64,000 nt of DNA from the NCBI GenBank assembly GCA_001487125.1, contig LN913012.1:415366-479365 (forward strand). Direction: 5' to 3'. Of this stretch, positions 36,773 through 47,048 are shown in pieces; position 1 is the first letter of the stretch, and every line of letters begins with the position of its first letter. The stretch is from Gabonibacter massiliensis. GTDB taxonomy: Bacteria > Bacteroidota > Bacteroidia > Bacteroidales > Marinifilaceae. The translations under genes were made by a program, and so were the position numbers. The notes beneath the pieces are model-generated. The model did not search any database, was not told the origin of the DNA, and worked only from the letters and a program-made list of their open reading frames with translations.

Positions 36773-38206
36773 TCAATTTTTAACCCAAAACTCCGGCATT
36801 GTTGTCTTGAACTCTGCATCAATATAATGACATTGTTCCTTTATAATACTGCGCCTACGAATAGCCGGCTGCAAACAATACATATCAAAATCATCCTTAT
36901 TGATTTCTGATACACTAACCCAATGTGGGAATAATAGTTTCATATAGGCTACAGCAATACGCTTCACCGCATTATAATCACGCGTGTCTGCATTTTTATC
37001 ATATCCAACTAGCTCCTCAAACAATAATCCATATATGTTTTGTGTGCGCAGTGAATGAAGAATCTCTGAAAAATATTCAACATTAATAGTCCAACCCTTA
37101 TAGATAATACCCTTATTAATACGAGGTAAGTACCAACCTTCAATAAAACAATGAAAACGATCTAACAGAGCTGATTCACGAAATGATTGAGGTAATGAAT
37201 CAAAATACCTATAATTTAAAGGTCTTCTTTGGTCACTTAAAGGAATATTTCCCATAAGCATCAAGCCACATTCCGAACTAAATTCATTGTTGTCAATTGT
37301 GGTTTTTCCAGACTCAAGATATGATTTTAATGCAGCCTGAATTTCCGCAGGTTCTTGAAATATAATTGTTTGTATTTCGTCAAATGCAGCAAAATCATGA
37401 TTCTTAATTATTCCATTTTGCTGTTTTGCTTTATCATAAAATAGCTTTGCTCTAGTAACTTTTCCCCCACTAACTAACCAACCATACTTGGACAAATTAC
37501 CAAAGACAAAAGATTTACCTGTCCCTTTTGGTGCAAGTTCAATAACATTTAGTCTAGGTTCAATAAATATAAGTAATCGCGTTAAGAACTCTAGTTTTTC
37601 AGTCATAGTACTAAAACCATCAGCCTCATATTCCATTGCTGATAGCAAGATATCAATCCACTCCTGAGTGGAAAACGTCTTTCTGGCATTTCTCAGATAA
37701 TCTAAATCGACTGAACGATATGGTTTAAAAGGTTTATAATCTACCATTTCCACATGGTTTTTCTTACCGTCTTCATCTGGTAGAACAGACAGCTTTATGA
37801 TTCCCCATTTTTCACCATCCACAAGTTCTCCTATATGGTTTTTATATACATATTCCGGAATTTGTCCCTCATTAACTTTAATACCTAAATCTGGAATTCC
37901 AAACCGACGAATCCCTTTAACCAAATCAATGTATATAATAAATCTTGTTAATAGAGTTAACTCCTCACCGGCAGATAATCTATCTTTAACATCAGTTTGC
38001 TTTTGTGGGATAACCATGTCAAGAAAGTTTGTAAGTCCATCTTTATTAACTACTCCATCATTGTTAATGTATCGTTTAAGGATAAAATCTTTTACGAACG
38101 AAGGCAAATTTCTTCCAGCAAACAAACTATTAGTTGATGCAGGATCTTTATATATTGCCATAGAGGCAAATTGCTCTCTTATTTTTTGACTGGTTATTTC
38201 ATTCAT
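36773..38206 (-). CDS. brxL: BrxL-like AAA+ ATPase, short form without Lon protease domain
   Basis: A 477-residue protein. An N-terminal region (about 1-180) precedes an AAA+ module with Walker A APKGTGKS (225-232), the BrxL-typical YGWLVSGGKVTRAKLFYD, and Walker B AAFDEIQT (275-278). The end reads RRRSIIKEQCHYIDAEF, where longer BrxL proteins continue into a Lon-like protease domain. That domain is missing. BrxL is required for phage exclusion in other BREX systems, where it forms DNA-binding ring assemblies. It is 2 bases after pglZ and clearly in the operon. Confidence 0.88.
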   Translation of the reverse strand: MNEITSQKIREQFASMAIYKDPASTNSLFAGRNLPSFVKDFILKRYINNDGVVNKDGLTNFLDMVIPQKQTDVKDRLSAGEELTLLTRFIIYIDLVKGIRRFGIPDLGIKVNEGQIPEYVYKNHIGELVDGEKWGIIKLSVLPDEDGKKNHVEMVDYKPFKPYRSVDLDYLRNARKTFSTQEWIDILLSAMEYEADGFSTMTEKLEFLTRLLIFIEPRLNVIELAPKGTGKSFVFGNLSKYGWLVSGGKVTRAKLFYDKAKQQNGIIKNHDFAAFDEIQTIIFQEPAEIQAALKSYLESGKTTIDNNEFSSECGLMLMGNIPLSDQRRPLNYRYFDSLPQSFRESALLDRFHCFIEGWYLPRINKGIIYKGWTINVEYFSEILHSLRTQNIYGLLFEELVGYDKNADTRDYNAVKRIAVAYMKLLFPHWVSVSEINKDDFDMYCLQPAIRRRSIIKEQCHYIDAEFKTTMPEFWVKN

Positions 38207-38208
38207 AA

Positions 38209-40629
38209 TTAAAACCCTCCAAATAAATCATCTTCATCAACACCTGTCTTTATAATCAAAGAATCGGATTGAGAATAATCGTTTATTTTTAATTCTACTT
38301 TAGTTGATGTCTCAACAAGATTTAAGCGTTCGCTCTCGTATATATTATTATCAATTTTGAATAGAGAATAATTTACTCCATTGTATACAATATAAGGTAT
38401 ATCAACTGTAGAAAGACCTTTAATTTTATATTTTATCTTCGGTAATGAAGCCGATATTTCATTGTCTACTAATGCAGCGGAATATGTGCTTGCATTTTTC
38501 TTATTTGAAACAATAATGATAGGTACAAGAACCTCCTCTGGCGTACATCCTCCATGTGCACCAATTCCATTAGGGGTCTTTGTGGTTAATGAATCATAAG
38601 TCAATGAACATATAGTCTTATTATCTTCTAATAGCAGGTAAGAGGAGTCTTTTACTATATTACCATTTTGCCATACAGCACATCTGCCAGAATGATTGGC
38701 ATTAATACCTGCAATGTTTAACCCCTTGCCGAATTGAGCTAAATAACTGATTCCATGATCTGATACAAATGCGATCTTTTTGCCATTATATTGTGCCAAA
38801 ACGGATGATATTGCCTTATCTATAATCTCAAACTCATTAATTAGATATTCGGGATATGATTTATGAGAATGAGCATATGTATCCAAGTCCCCAATCTTCT
38901 TTAATTCATTAGGAAAAGATATTTCATCTAATTTTTCCTTATTAATATTAGTTGTAGATGGTAAATCTGCCACACCAATATGAACCTCATTTAAATACAC
39001 TCCATCTACTTGATGTTGGTTAATTGAATTAACTATATAAGGAATCCAATCTATACCTAAACCGTCAATCCAATAATATACATCAATGTCTTCTCTATTA
39101 TGCAATATTGTCTTAACCGTTTTAAAATTGTTATACCATAACTCGAATGATACATTAGAATCATTCTTTTTACAAATTAAATCGGTAACAGAAGCCGTTA
39201 ATTCGTTTGCAATTTTAGATTTGCGGTATTCATCAAAATACAGATTAATCCACATATTTTCAGTATCCACATTGAAGTTTGACTGTGTAGTATATGAATA
39301 TAACTCTGAATATAAAGGCTGTATTTGTACCCTTGATATTCCACCTTTTCCTAACCATTCAACCATCAATTTACGCTCGGAAACAGTTAGAGGTGTCATA
39401 TATTTCAATGCAATATGATAGCCACATTCTGGATCTACGGCAATTGCCTTTAATTTAGCACAGACCTTATGTTCGCTCTGTTCGGTTATCCTAACACCGA
39501 ACTTGATGGCTTCCATAAGAATCATTTTGCGTTCATAAAGAAAAACTTCATTAAAGGGTTCATCATATATATATGTCGCTAACAAAGAAAACAAATCTGT
39601 TGTACTTTGAGAACCACATAATTTAAGAGTCCTATTTAGATATGTCTCATTACTATATTTAAAGAGATAGTAGTTCTTTAATAGCCATCGAGAAAATTCA
39701 GCTGGATATTCAAACCATGTATGAATAAAATCTATTTCATTATTAAGAGCAAATGAGTTGAATTTCTTATGAATATATGTTTCAAAAGTAAAAGTTGATA
39801 TATCAATATTAGATGACAGTTGCTCCCAATATATGGTATCCTCAACACTATATTGTAAATCCCCAAAGTCTAAACCTAATCCACAGATAAGAAATTCAAA
39901 AACATTATTACATATTACATAATCAAATGCATTATCAGGATGTGCGTTGTTCGCATTATCAAATATTGTTTTAGAAGTACAAATAATTTTATTCTTTACA
40001 TTGTTCCCCACTTTCCACAATGCAATCCATTCTCTCATATTACAACATATTGTAAACTCTTCATTTAATGACTCTACGCCATAAGTGTTACCTCGTGTTA
40101 ATATGAGTTTATATTTGGGCGTATCTTTCCCAGAATGGTATTCCCAAATATGAATATTAGGATCATCTTTGAATTTATTCATTTTGCTTTGCATTCCAAT
40201 AATCGGAATGTATACTCTTTGATGATCTAACTGCGCTTCTTCTGGTGAAGAGATTAATCTAATAGTCTTGACTAATGAATTGAATTCTTTAAATTTCTCA
40301 TTGTCATAAAAACGTGTAATTTCTGAAAATGGGGCTATAACAAAGTCATTAGAAGGCAAATGCTCAATGTACTCCTTAAATCTATCGGCTAATTGTGAAT
40401 ATGTCATTAATTCATCATCATTATCTTCGTCCATCCATTTATCCATACCTTGAACAAAAACACAATGATTGCTGCATTCTTGTACAAATGCATTAAAGTC
40501 ATGGAAGTTTTCAAATAAAATAAAGCGTAGAGGATATCGGTTACGAAGAGAACACTCCGCACCTGTCCAATTTTTATCTATCTCAATTTCTTGATATAGT
40601 TCTTCTACAGAATCAATGACCTTGTACAT
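38209..40629 (-). CDS. pglZ: PglZ-domain protein of the BREX type 4 system
   Basis: An 806-residue protein. The C-terminal half carries the alkaline-phosphatase-superfamily PglZ domain: YYWIDGLGIDW (D522 metal ligand), FVSDHG (623-626) and GAHGGCTPEEVLVP (H692, E699). The first 450 residues are helical and unassigned. PglZ is the marker protein of BREX; its exact activity in defence is not settled. It is 5 bases after brxC and 2 bases before brxL. Leu and Ile codons are strongly AT-biased compared with the chromosomal genes of the window. Confidence 0.92.
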   Translation of the reverse strand: MYKVIDSVEELYQEIEIDKNWTGAECSLRNRYPLRFILFENFHDFNAFVQECSNHCVFVQGMDKWMDEDNDDELMTYSQLADRFKEYIEHLPSNDFVIAPFSEITRFYDNEKFKEFNSLVKTIRLISSPEEAQLDHQRVYIPIIGMQSKMNKFKDDPNIHIWEYHSGKDTPKYKLILTRGNTYGVESLNEEFTICCNMREWIALWKVGNNVKNKIICTSKTIFDNANNAHPDNAFDYVICNNVFEFLICGLGLDFGDLQYSVEDTIYWEQLSSNIDISTFTFETYIHKKFNSFALNNEIDFIHTWFEYPAEFSRWLLKNYYLFKYSNETYLNRTLKLCGSQSTTDLFSLLATYIYDEPFNEVFLYERKMILMEAIKFGVRITEQSEHKVCAKLKAIAVDPECGYHIALKYMTPLTVSERKLMVEWLGKGGISRVQIQPLYSELYSYTTQSNFNVDTENMWINLYFDEYRKSKIANELTASVTDLICKKNDSNVSFELWYNNFKTVKTILHNREDIDVYYWIDGLGIDWIPYIVNSINQHQVDGVYLNEVHIGVADLPSTTNINKEKLDEISFPNELKKIGDLDTYAHSHKSYPEYLINEFEIIDKAISSVLAQYNGKKIAFVSDHGISYLAQFGKGLNIAGINANHSGRCAVWQNGNIVKDSSYLLLEDNKTICSLTYDSLTTKTPNGIGAHGGCTPEEVLVPIIIVSNKKNASTYSAALVDNEISASLPKIKYKIKGLSTVDIPYIVYNGVNYSLFKIDNNIYESERLNLVETSTKVELKINDYSQSDSLIIKTGVDEDDLFGGF

Positions 40630-40634
40630 AATAC

Positions 40635-43600
40635 TTATGAATTTATTTTATCTAATACCCATTCACTGCTTGTTTCGCAAAGTTTTAACAATATATCCTT
40701 TGCTTCATCCAGTGAAGATATCTTTGATATTCTCTCTTTAGCTTTCATGCGTTTGTCAGCGATAATGTCCGAATTAACAATAGGAGACTCGGAGTTTCCT
40801 TGATTTGCAGGTTGAACAGGAACTGAATCTACTGACATAGTTTGTTCTAGTCTCCAGTTCTTTGCAGATGTTATGACTTCATCTTCAGTCCAATAGCCAA
40901 CTGTTGATTCAAGATGGCTTGTAATATATTTTCTAACTTCATCTATTTCATTTTCTTGAATATTTACATACTCAATTTGCATCAAGAAATTCTCAAATCC
41001 ATCATTAAATGCTGCATCAACATTAAGGATATTCTTGATCTCAATCCTCTGCTCTTCAATTAATGCCAATGTTTGGTTTACAAGAGCTGGATTGCGTAAC
41101 TCTCGTTCCATACATATTTGCACGATATTATCAACTAATGTCTTTATGCCTTCACTTATAGTCACAGTAATAGGTAGACTGGCAAAAGCAGAAAGAGATG
41201 CATATTTTATTGTCCATAACGGATTATTCTTCTTAGCAAGAAAATCACCTGTTATGGCAAAACGAGCATCTTTCAAACTAGTAACATCTGAATAAGTATT
41301 ACCTTTGTTGTTAAGCTTAAATAAGGATATCAATTCCTTGCATAATTTACCTTCTTCTGGAGTTTGGAACTTAAAATTTAGTTTGCTATTAGACTTATTA
41401 TCATCCCAAACCTTAAATAATAGTACAATATCATCTATTAACGCATTTGCATCACGCGGTTTTCCCTGAGGATCAAATATTTTATTCACCCAAGGTCTTA
41501 AGGCAAAAGCCATAATGCCCATAGCTGCAAAACTGCTATAAAAACCGAATGGCGGCTGTGTCAATACAGAGAACTTTTCATCAAAGTTAAATGGCAGACT
41601 CTTATCTGCATATTTGATAATTTTATTTACTTTATCACATGCAGCTTTGAATGGGTGCTCATCAGATACATCTGACTTCCAATTCAGATTCTCGTCCAGG
41701 CAGTCTTGTATCAAATATTGAACAGGGCGCATTTGCTGATTGATACCAACAAACTCACTTTTTGTTATAGCAAAAAGGAAAGTTCTAACCATTTCTTTCG
41801 AGTTCTGCTGTTTCCAGAATGTCGATGGAGCTTTTTGCCTTAACACTTCATGAGCATCTGGCCCATATGGGAATATAATGGGGGCTATAGCAGAATTAAC
41901 AATAGAGGACAGATGCTTAACTGAAATAGGCTGCTTATCTTCACCATTAATATATACAATGGCATTACTTCTTTGAACAGACTCCATCCACTCTTTTACC
42001 ATAGCCATTGCATGATCCTTATGAACTTTCTGCTGATCTAAGAAGCCATGACTACTGGCACAAGCATAATTTGCTTGGAATTCAATAAACTGCTCATACT
42101 TGATGTCTGTCATAACCTCATCAAACACGATAAATACTATATTTTTTAAATTTTTATCGTCCTCATCAACAGAACATTTTTCAGCAAAAGTACGTAGCAT
42201 AGCCAGCTCGGTATTATTTCGAGCTAAAAGTAAAGCAAAGAAAAGGCTACTACTTTTATTCTCTTTCTTACCATTTTTAATTTGACTACGCAATTGAGAC
42301 TCATTTTGCACATCAGAATAGAATTTGAATGCAAATGGTCTAATGACTTTTTGCATAAATTTCTTTTCAAAAATCGTTTTTGCAACATCCGAGAAGTTAA
42401 GAATCTGATGTGTAAAACGATACTGCACGTTTCGCATTTCTGTTTTCTTCTCCTCGATTTCACCGGAAGGCAATGCAGTGAATTGGACAGAATATAAACC
42501 ACCTGGTGCTCTTTGAATTATTCCATCTTCATTAAACCAATTGAGGATTTCATCAATATTATCACCATACGCAGTACCTGCAAATAATGACCGAATATTC
42601 TCTTCAGAAGGCGTTACAAGCCCGTTATTATTCTCACCTGAAACATTGTTAAAGGCATTCAGCAAAAGAATTCCCTTAAACACAGCAAAGTAATCACTTC
42701 CCATGCCACTTACTCGTTGCATGTATGAATTGTAGCGTTCTGTTACTGCACCATAGTTGGTAACATCGTCTTGGAATACTTTTAAGACATAATCCCAAAG
42801 ATAATCAGCCGTAATAGTTTCTCCATTAAAGAAGAAGTCCTCATTATTTAGGAATGCTCTAATTGCATCATTTTGACCAAGGAATTCAAAAACACTTCTA
42901 CTTGATGAGCCAACAACCGTGGCATAATGAGTCGCCAAATTTGCTGTTCCAGGATGCAATGGAAACAGATTATAGAGATCCTCTTTTGTTGATAAAGTAT
43001 CATTACTTGTTGCTGTAAAGATCTCCAACAAATCAGGATTCATATTATAAAATGATTGACTCATTTTTGTATGGCGTTCCTTGTCTACAATCTCGAATTT
43101 ACGAGACATAATTTTAAATGCAGACACAGACTCCATATTGTATTTCATGCGATGGTATCTACCATCAGTCTGTTTCAATTGCTCGGAGTCTATTCCATTG
43201 AATGCAGAAGGGTGAGAAATCAAGAACATATATGAATTGTTGTCCTCATTCATAAACTTCTCAGCCACATCTTGCAATTCCTTAAGTACAGGAACGCCAA
43301 TAGGATCCGTCATTACATCAGTAAACTCATCCCATACAATTAGTAGTCCTTTATATTCTCCGAGTTCTACTAATTTGTTCTGTACTTCAATTAACCATTG
43401 CTTTAGATTCTCATTATTCATACGGACATCCAATCCTGCTGCTCGCAAAGTATCAGTCACGCGATGAAATGTTCCAAGATCGCTATCTGCGAGTTTGGAA
43501 ATGAGTTGGTCTGTAGTTGTTGCAATTGAGGATAGAAGCGTATTAGTTTCTATTCTATGTTTCCAAATTTCTGGCTCTTTATTAATTTGATCTATATAAT

Positions 43601-44084
43601 TCTCAAAATCGGTTGGCACACAAATATTGATACCCTTACTTCTCAATGTAGAAGTAACTGCCTTTTGAAGGACTAATGCAAGATCTGAAGTATGAGTCAT
43701 AACGCCTAAACCATAAACCTTAACAGTTAATAGCCTCTTTTCTTCACGAAGTTTGTATATAGCTTGACGGATTGATTCAAATTTACTATCGCTATATTCA
43801 TAGTCCACCCATCCACGAATATCATCTACAGAATCAGATAATAAATGGCTTATTACAGCGACTGCATGACTTTTTCCTGTTCCATAAGTACCGTTGATCC
43901 AAAACGACTTATGATTATCAATATCATTTCCCCGGACAGACTTTAATACAGTTCTTAAAACACTATTAAACTGTTCGTTAGGAATGAACGAAGTCCATTC
44001 TCCATCTTTTTCATCCGCAATGACATAGGCGGCTTTTCCGCCACGTAATTTTACTATATCGTCATATTTAGTAGCCATAGCCAA
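40635..44084 (-). CDS. brxC: BrxC-family large ATPase of the BREX type 4 system
   Basis: An 1149-residue P-loop ATPase with Walker A NGTYGTGKSHAV (GTYGTGKS 65-72) and Walker B LLIVWDEFTD (WDEF 251-254). The long C-terminal half has a predicted coiled region near 1010-1050 and a Ser/Pro/Asn-rich linker before the last 40 residues. Size and motifs fit BrxC/PglY proteins, which are essential for BREX defence. It starts directly after the stop of the small SBD-like gene. An ATG two codons in is an alternative start. Confidence 0.9.
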   Translation of the reverse strand: MAMATKYDDIVKLRGGKAAYVIADEKDGEWTSFIPNEQFNSVLRTVLKSVRGNDIDNHKSFWINGTYGTGKSHAVAVISHLLSDSVDDIRGWVDYEYSDSKFESIRQAIYKLREEKRLLTVKVYGLGVMTHTSDLALVLQKAVTSTLRSKGINICVPTDFENYIDQINKEPEIWKHRIETNTLLSSIATTTDQLISKLADSDLGTFHRVTDTLRAAGLDVRMNNENLKQWLIEVQNKLVELGEYKGLLIVWDEFTDVMTDPIGVPVLKELQDVAEKFMNEDNNSYMFLISHPSAFNGIDSEQLKQTDGRYHRMKYNMESVSAFKIMSRKFEIVDKERHTKMSQSFYNMNPDLLEIFTATSNDTLSTKEDLYNLFPLHPGTANLATHYATVVGSSSRSVFEFLGQNDAIRAFLNNEDFFFNGETITADYLWDYVLKVFQDDVTNYGAVTERYNSYMQRVSGMGSDYFAVFKGILLLNAFNNVSGENNNGLVTPSEENIRSLFAGTAYGDNIDEILNWFNEDGIIQRAPGGLYSVQFTALPSGEIEEKKTEMRNVQYRFTHQILNFSDVAKTIFEKKFMQKVIRPFAFKFYSDVQNESQLRSQIKNGKKENKSSSLFFALLLARNNTELAMLRTFAEKCSVDEDDKNLKNIVFIVFDEVMTDIKYEQFIEFQANYACASSHGFLDQQKVHKDHAMAMVKEWMESVQRSNAIVYINGEDKQPISVKHLSSIVNSAIAPIIFPYGPDAHEVLRQKAPSTFWKQQNSKEMVRTFLFAITKSEFVGINQQMRPVQYLIQDCLDENLNWKSDVSDEHPFKAACDKVNKIIKYADKSLPFNFDEKFSVLTQPPFGFYSSFAAMGIMAFALRPWVNKIFDPQGKPRDANALIDDIVLLFKVWDDNKSNSKLNFKFQTPEEGKLCKELISLFKLNNKGNTYSDVTSLKDARFAITGDFLAKKNNPLWTIKYASLSAFASLPITVTISEGIKTLVDNIVQICMERELRNPALVNQTLALIEEQRIEIKNILNVDAAFNDGFENFLMQIEYVNIQENEIDEVRKYITSHLESTVGYWTEDEVITSAKNWRLEQTMSVDSVPVQPANQGNSESPIVNSDIIADKRMKAKERISKISSLDEAKDILLKLCETSSEWVLDKINS

Positions 44085-44534
44085 CTATTGTTTTGTTAAA
44101 AATCGGGTTATGATGTTTTTCCTTATATATTCTCTGCTTTCAGCATCTTGCAATAGTTCCCAAAGTTCATCATCTAATTTTGCATACAATAAATTCTCTT
44201 TTAGATATTTCTCTGAAGGTGTTTTCACATTATATGGTGGACGATTTTCCTTTCGCCAAATTAAATGGTAAAAATCAGAAGAACTTAGATGGAAATATGG
44301 TAATATTATAGGTGTTAAACTTGTTTCATTATAATATCTAGCAAAGGCATTGTATATGTCTTTTAGATTATTGTCATTAAACATTATTTTATTCTCGCCC
44401 AAATACTCCAATGCAATACATTCGAGTATCGACAATATAAATAATGGCTTTGCAGCTGATCTGCCGGCAATGCTATTACCTCTTTTAATACTAAGTATTA
44501 AATCATTATATAAATTAACGTCAAAAGAATTCAT
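44085..44534 (-). CDS. Small protein resembling a sulfur-binding (SBD)-type domain, no nuclease
   Basis: A 149-residue protein. Its order of motifs, AAKPLFILSILECI (KP at 29-30), then NKIMFNDNNLKDIYNAFARY, LPYFHLSSSDFYHLIW (78-93) and LLYAKLDDELWELLQDAESREYIRKNII, follows the pattern I recall for the N-terminal domain of HNH endonucleases that bind phosphorothioated DNA. No HNH or other catalytic motif is present. Its start overlaps the brxP stop by one base and brxC follows at once, so it is an integral operon member. The resemblance is from memory of the family pattern and needs a structure comparison. Confidence 0.55.
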   Translation of the reverse strand: MNSFDVNLYNDLILSIKRGNSIAGRSAAKPLFILSILECIALEYLGENKIMFNDNNLKDIYNAFARYYNETSLTPIILPYFHLSSSDFYHLIWRKENRPPYNVKTPSEKYLKENLLYAKLDDELWELLQDAESREYIRKNIITRFLTKQ

Positions 44535-47047
44535 TAGTCTAATAGGGCTTTTAACACAGTGATTGGAGTCAAATCTTCTCTTAATGTAATATGATCTAAG
44601 CCCATATTTAGTTCTGCGATTAATACTCGATTTTTTTCTGCAGATAAATATCTCAAACTTTTCATCAACTCGTTCTTTCCAATACCAAATTCTTTGTATG
44701 TACCGTATAACTCATCTGTGCGATACATATCAGAAACTCTAAACATTTTCAAGTCATTAAAATGAGCGTATTTATACAACGAATAAGCGATAGCCTCAGG
44801 ACTCAAATCAACATATACTTCGCGCTTATATGCATTACCTTTTTCATCTTGAATAACACACTGTGAAAATTCCTCTCCTATAGGAGAGTATTTGAATGTT
44901 TGCATAAGAGCTTGAACTGCATAAGTGATAGTAGTTTCTTTAAATGTTTGCTGGAAATAATCAACGGCAAATTTATCTAAACTTTTGCGGGAGAATTCTG
45001 TCATATGAGTAATAGCCGTAATATACCACCTTACAAGCGGACTATTATATGCTAAGTTTATATATATAAGCTCCCACAAAAGTGTAGTTGAGTTTTTATT
45101 GATTTCAACACACATTGAACCAAACGGAGTTAAGTTGTTTTTATCATCAATAATTTCTGCATCTTTCAGCCAAGCTTTAAAGCTTGGGATTTGCTTTACT
45201 CCTAACAAATTATCTGTCCAGAAATCAGATGGTGAAGACAAATATTGATCGACCCATTCTTGATGGATTCCAAATGTTCCGTATTTCGAGATTTTCATAT
45301 TTGATATATTGGTGTCTGTTGGTTTTAACATTGAATCAGCCACAATGCATCCGACATTATGGTACTCTAAACATTTATGGCAATGCGTACATAGATTCTT
45401 ATCTATCTGAACTTCTGGATAGACTGATAATGCACCAGTAGGGCACTCTAACTCGCACGCTTCGCAATTTATACAATACGCCGTTTTGTTAATCATACGA
45501 CGAAGGTAATATCGCAACTGAACATTATTGTTGTCATACAATATAAATGAATAATCATATTTGCTTTGTCCATAGCGAATTTCAAATTGAAAAATTTCTT
45601 TTTCAAACAACAACTCACCTGTCGTAATAGAATTTTTATCACTTATACTGTATTTACCAAGAGTGTAAAACCATGTTAATGCTTCCTTTTGAGAACTCTT
45701 AACTTTTACTTCCCATCTATTGGCTGATACTACATATTGAATAGATGTCTTAGATTGAGAAAATTTACCACTACCTCTCAATCTCCATCTTCTATCAGAA
45801 ATATATTCTTCTTTATTGGGGATTTTTCTTTCATCTACAATTTTTTCTATTCTAGATAAAAATGGATGTAAATTTTCTGGATAACATTTATTTACAACCA
45901 TATCATCCCAAGGAGAACCAAAAGGACATAAAATACATCCAACTCGAGGTTTTCCACATCTATATGCGTCATTAATGGGTAATTGATACCTGAATAAATA
46001 TAAAAAAACTTCTGTTGTATTCCATCTTAAAATAGGGCGTGCATTAATAACAAAGCTATGTTTTACACCTTTGCCAATTCGGTTATAATCACTTCGCTTT
46101 GCAGACTCTTCTGCACGCACTCCTTCAAATGCTAAAAATTTTGCATTATTACGATAACCCTGTTTTAGCATACGATATAATGGGGCCGTCTTCATTACGG
46201 AACAACACCAACGATGCGTATCACTTGGAGTACCAATTTTATCCCAATAATTAAGCACCGACTCATGGTTGCGAGCCATCAAAAACTTCAGTGCAGGAAA
46301 TTTCTGCTTATAATAATCCTGAACCTCTTCGTATAATCGCAAAGAAGGAGGCAGTTCATATCCAGTATCACTATAAATAACTTCAAAATCAGTAGGAGGA
46401 ATAGCTCTTGTGCATAAATCAAGAACAACTTGGCTATCTTTACCTCCAGAAAAAGAAGCTATAAATCTATCGATTTTAGTAGACAGCAAAGCTTTTTTTC
46501 CCTCAGATTCTGCCAAATCTAAAGGCATAATATCAAAACTATCGCAATCTTGTTTTACAACAGCCATTTTCTTTTTACTTGATTTCTCAAGCTTATTAGC
46601 CATAGCTTCAAAATCCAATTTATTGACTGCTGCTTTATCGTATGTTTTATTTACCTTTGTATATTCTGTGTAAATATCCCTTATAAACTCAATCGCCTCA
46701 TTCTCTAAAACAAACATCAAGTCCGAAGTTCGTTTTAGCATCTTTTGCATATCCACAGGAAGCAATACTGTTGGGACAATCCTATTTTCAAACTCAAGAG
46801 TCGGTTCTGTATATATATTAGCACCTTTTGCATCAAAAATATGCTTACCACGATAATAGTATTGTTTGTTGACAGCCCACATTATTGGTTCCTCACAATG
46901 AGGATACTCCCAACCATGTTCATTCAACTTTAACAAATCTAATTCTTCGTAGAACACTGGGCGTGGCGGCACGCCAACCGTACCGTCTACAATACGAGGA
47001 TGCAACAACACTCCTCCCGTCTCTTCGTCCCACGTTATTTTGTACAT
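44534..47047 (-). CDS. brxP: BrxP: PAPS-reductase-like PP-loop protein with ferredoxin domain
   Basis: An 837-residue protein with three parts. Residues 1-180 are unassigned. A PP-loop ATP pyrophosphatase/PAPS-reductase domain follows with SGGKDS at 200-205, RWCC at 279-282 and a cysteine group CGKPRVGCILC (364-374), a layout like DndC and 3'-phosphoadenylylsulfate reductases. A ferredoxin-like double cluster comes next: CINCEACELEC (525-535) and CTHCHKC...C (553-567). A C-terminal helical region of about 270 residues ends the protein. BrxP defines BREX type 4, which has no PglX methylase. Activation of sulfur for DNA marking is a reasonable inference but not shown by sequence. Confidence 0.9.
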   Translation of the reverse strand: MYKITWDEETGGVLLHPRIVDGTVGVPPRPVFYEELDLLKLNEHGWEYPHCEEPIMWAVNKQYYYRGKHIFDAKGANIYTEPTLEFENRIVPTVLLPVDMQKMLKRTSDLMFVLENEAIEFIRDIYTEYTKVNKTYDKAAVNKLDFEAMANKLEKSSKKKMAVVKQDCDSFDIMPLDLAESEGKKALLSTKIDRFIASFSGGKDSQVVLDLCTRAIPPTDFEVIYSDTGYELPPSLRLYEEVQDYYKQKFPALKFLMARNHESVLNYWDKIGTPSDTHRWCCSVMKTAPLYRMLKQGYRNNAKFLAFEGVRAEESAKRSDYNRIGKGVKHSFVINARPILRWNTTEVFLYLFRYQLPINDAYRCGKPRVGCILCPFGSPWDDMVVNKCYPENLHPFLSRIEKIVDERKIPNKEEYISDRRWRLRGSGKFSQSKTSIQYVVSANRWEVKVKSSQKEALTWFYTLGKYSISDKNSITTGELLFEKEIFQFEIRYGQSKYDYSFILYDNNNVQLRYYLRRMINKTAYCINCEACELECPTGALSVYPEVQIDKNLCTHCHKCLEYHNVGCIVADSMLKPTDTNISNMKISKYGTFGIHQEWVDQYLSSPSDFWTDNLLGVKQIPSFKAWLKDAEIIDDKNNLTPFGSMCVEINKNSTTLLWELIYINLAYNSPLVRWYITAITHMTEFSRKSLDKFAVDYFQQTFKETTITYAVQALMQTFKYSPIGEEFSQCVIQDEKGNAYKREVYVDLSPEAIAYSLYKYAHFNDLKMFRVSDMYRTDELYGTYKEFGIGKNELMKSLRYLSAEKNRVLIAELNMGLDHITLREDLTPITVLKALLD

Positions 47048-47048
47048 C

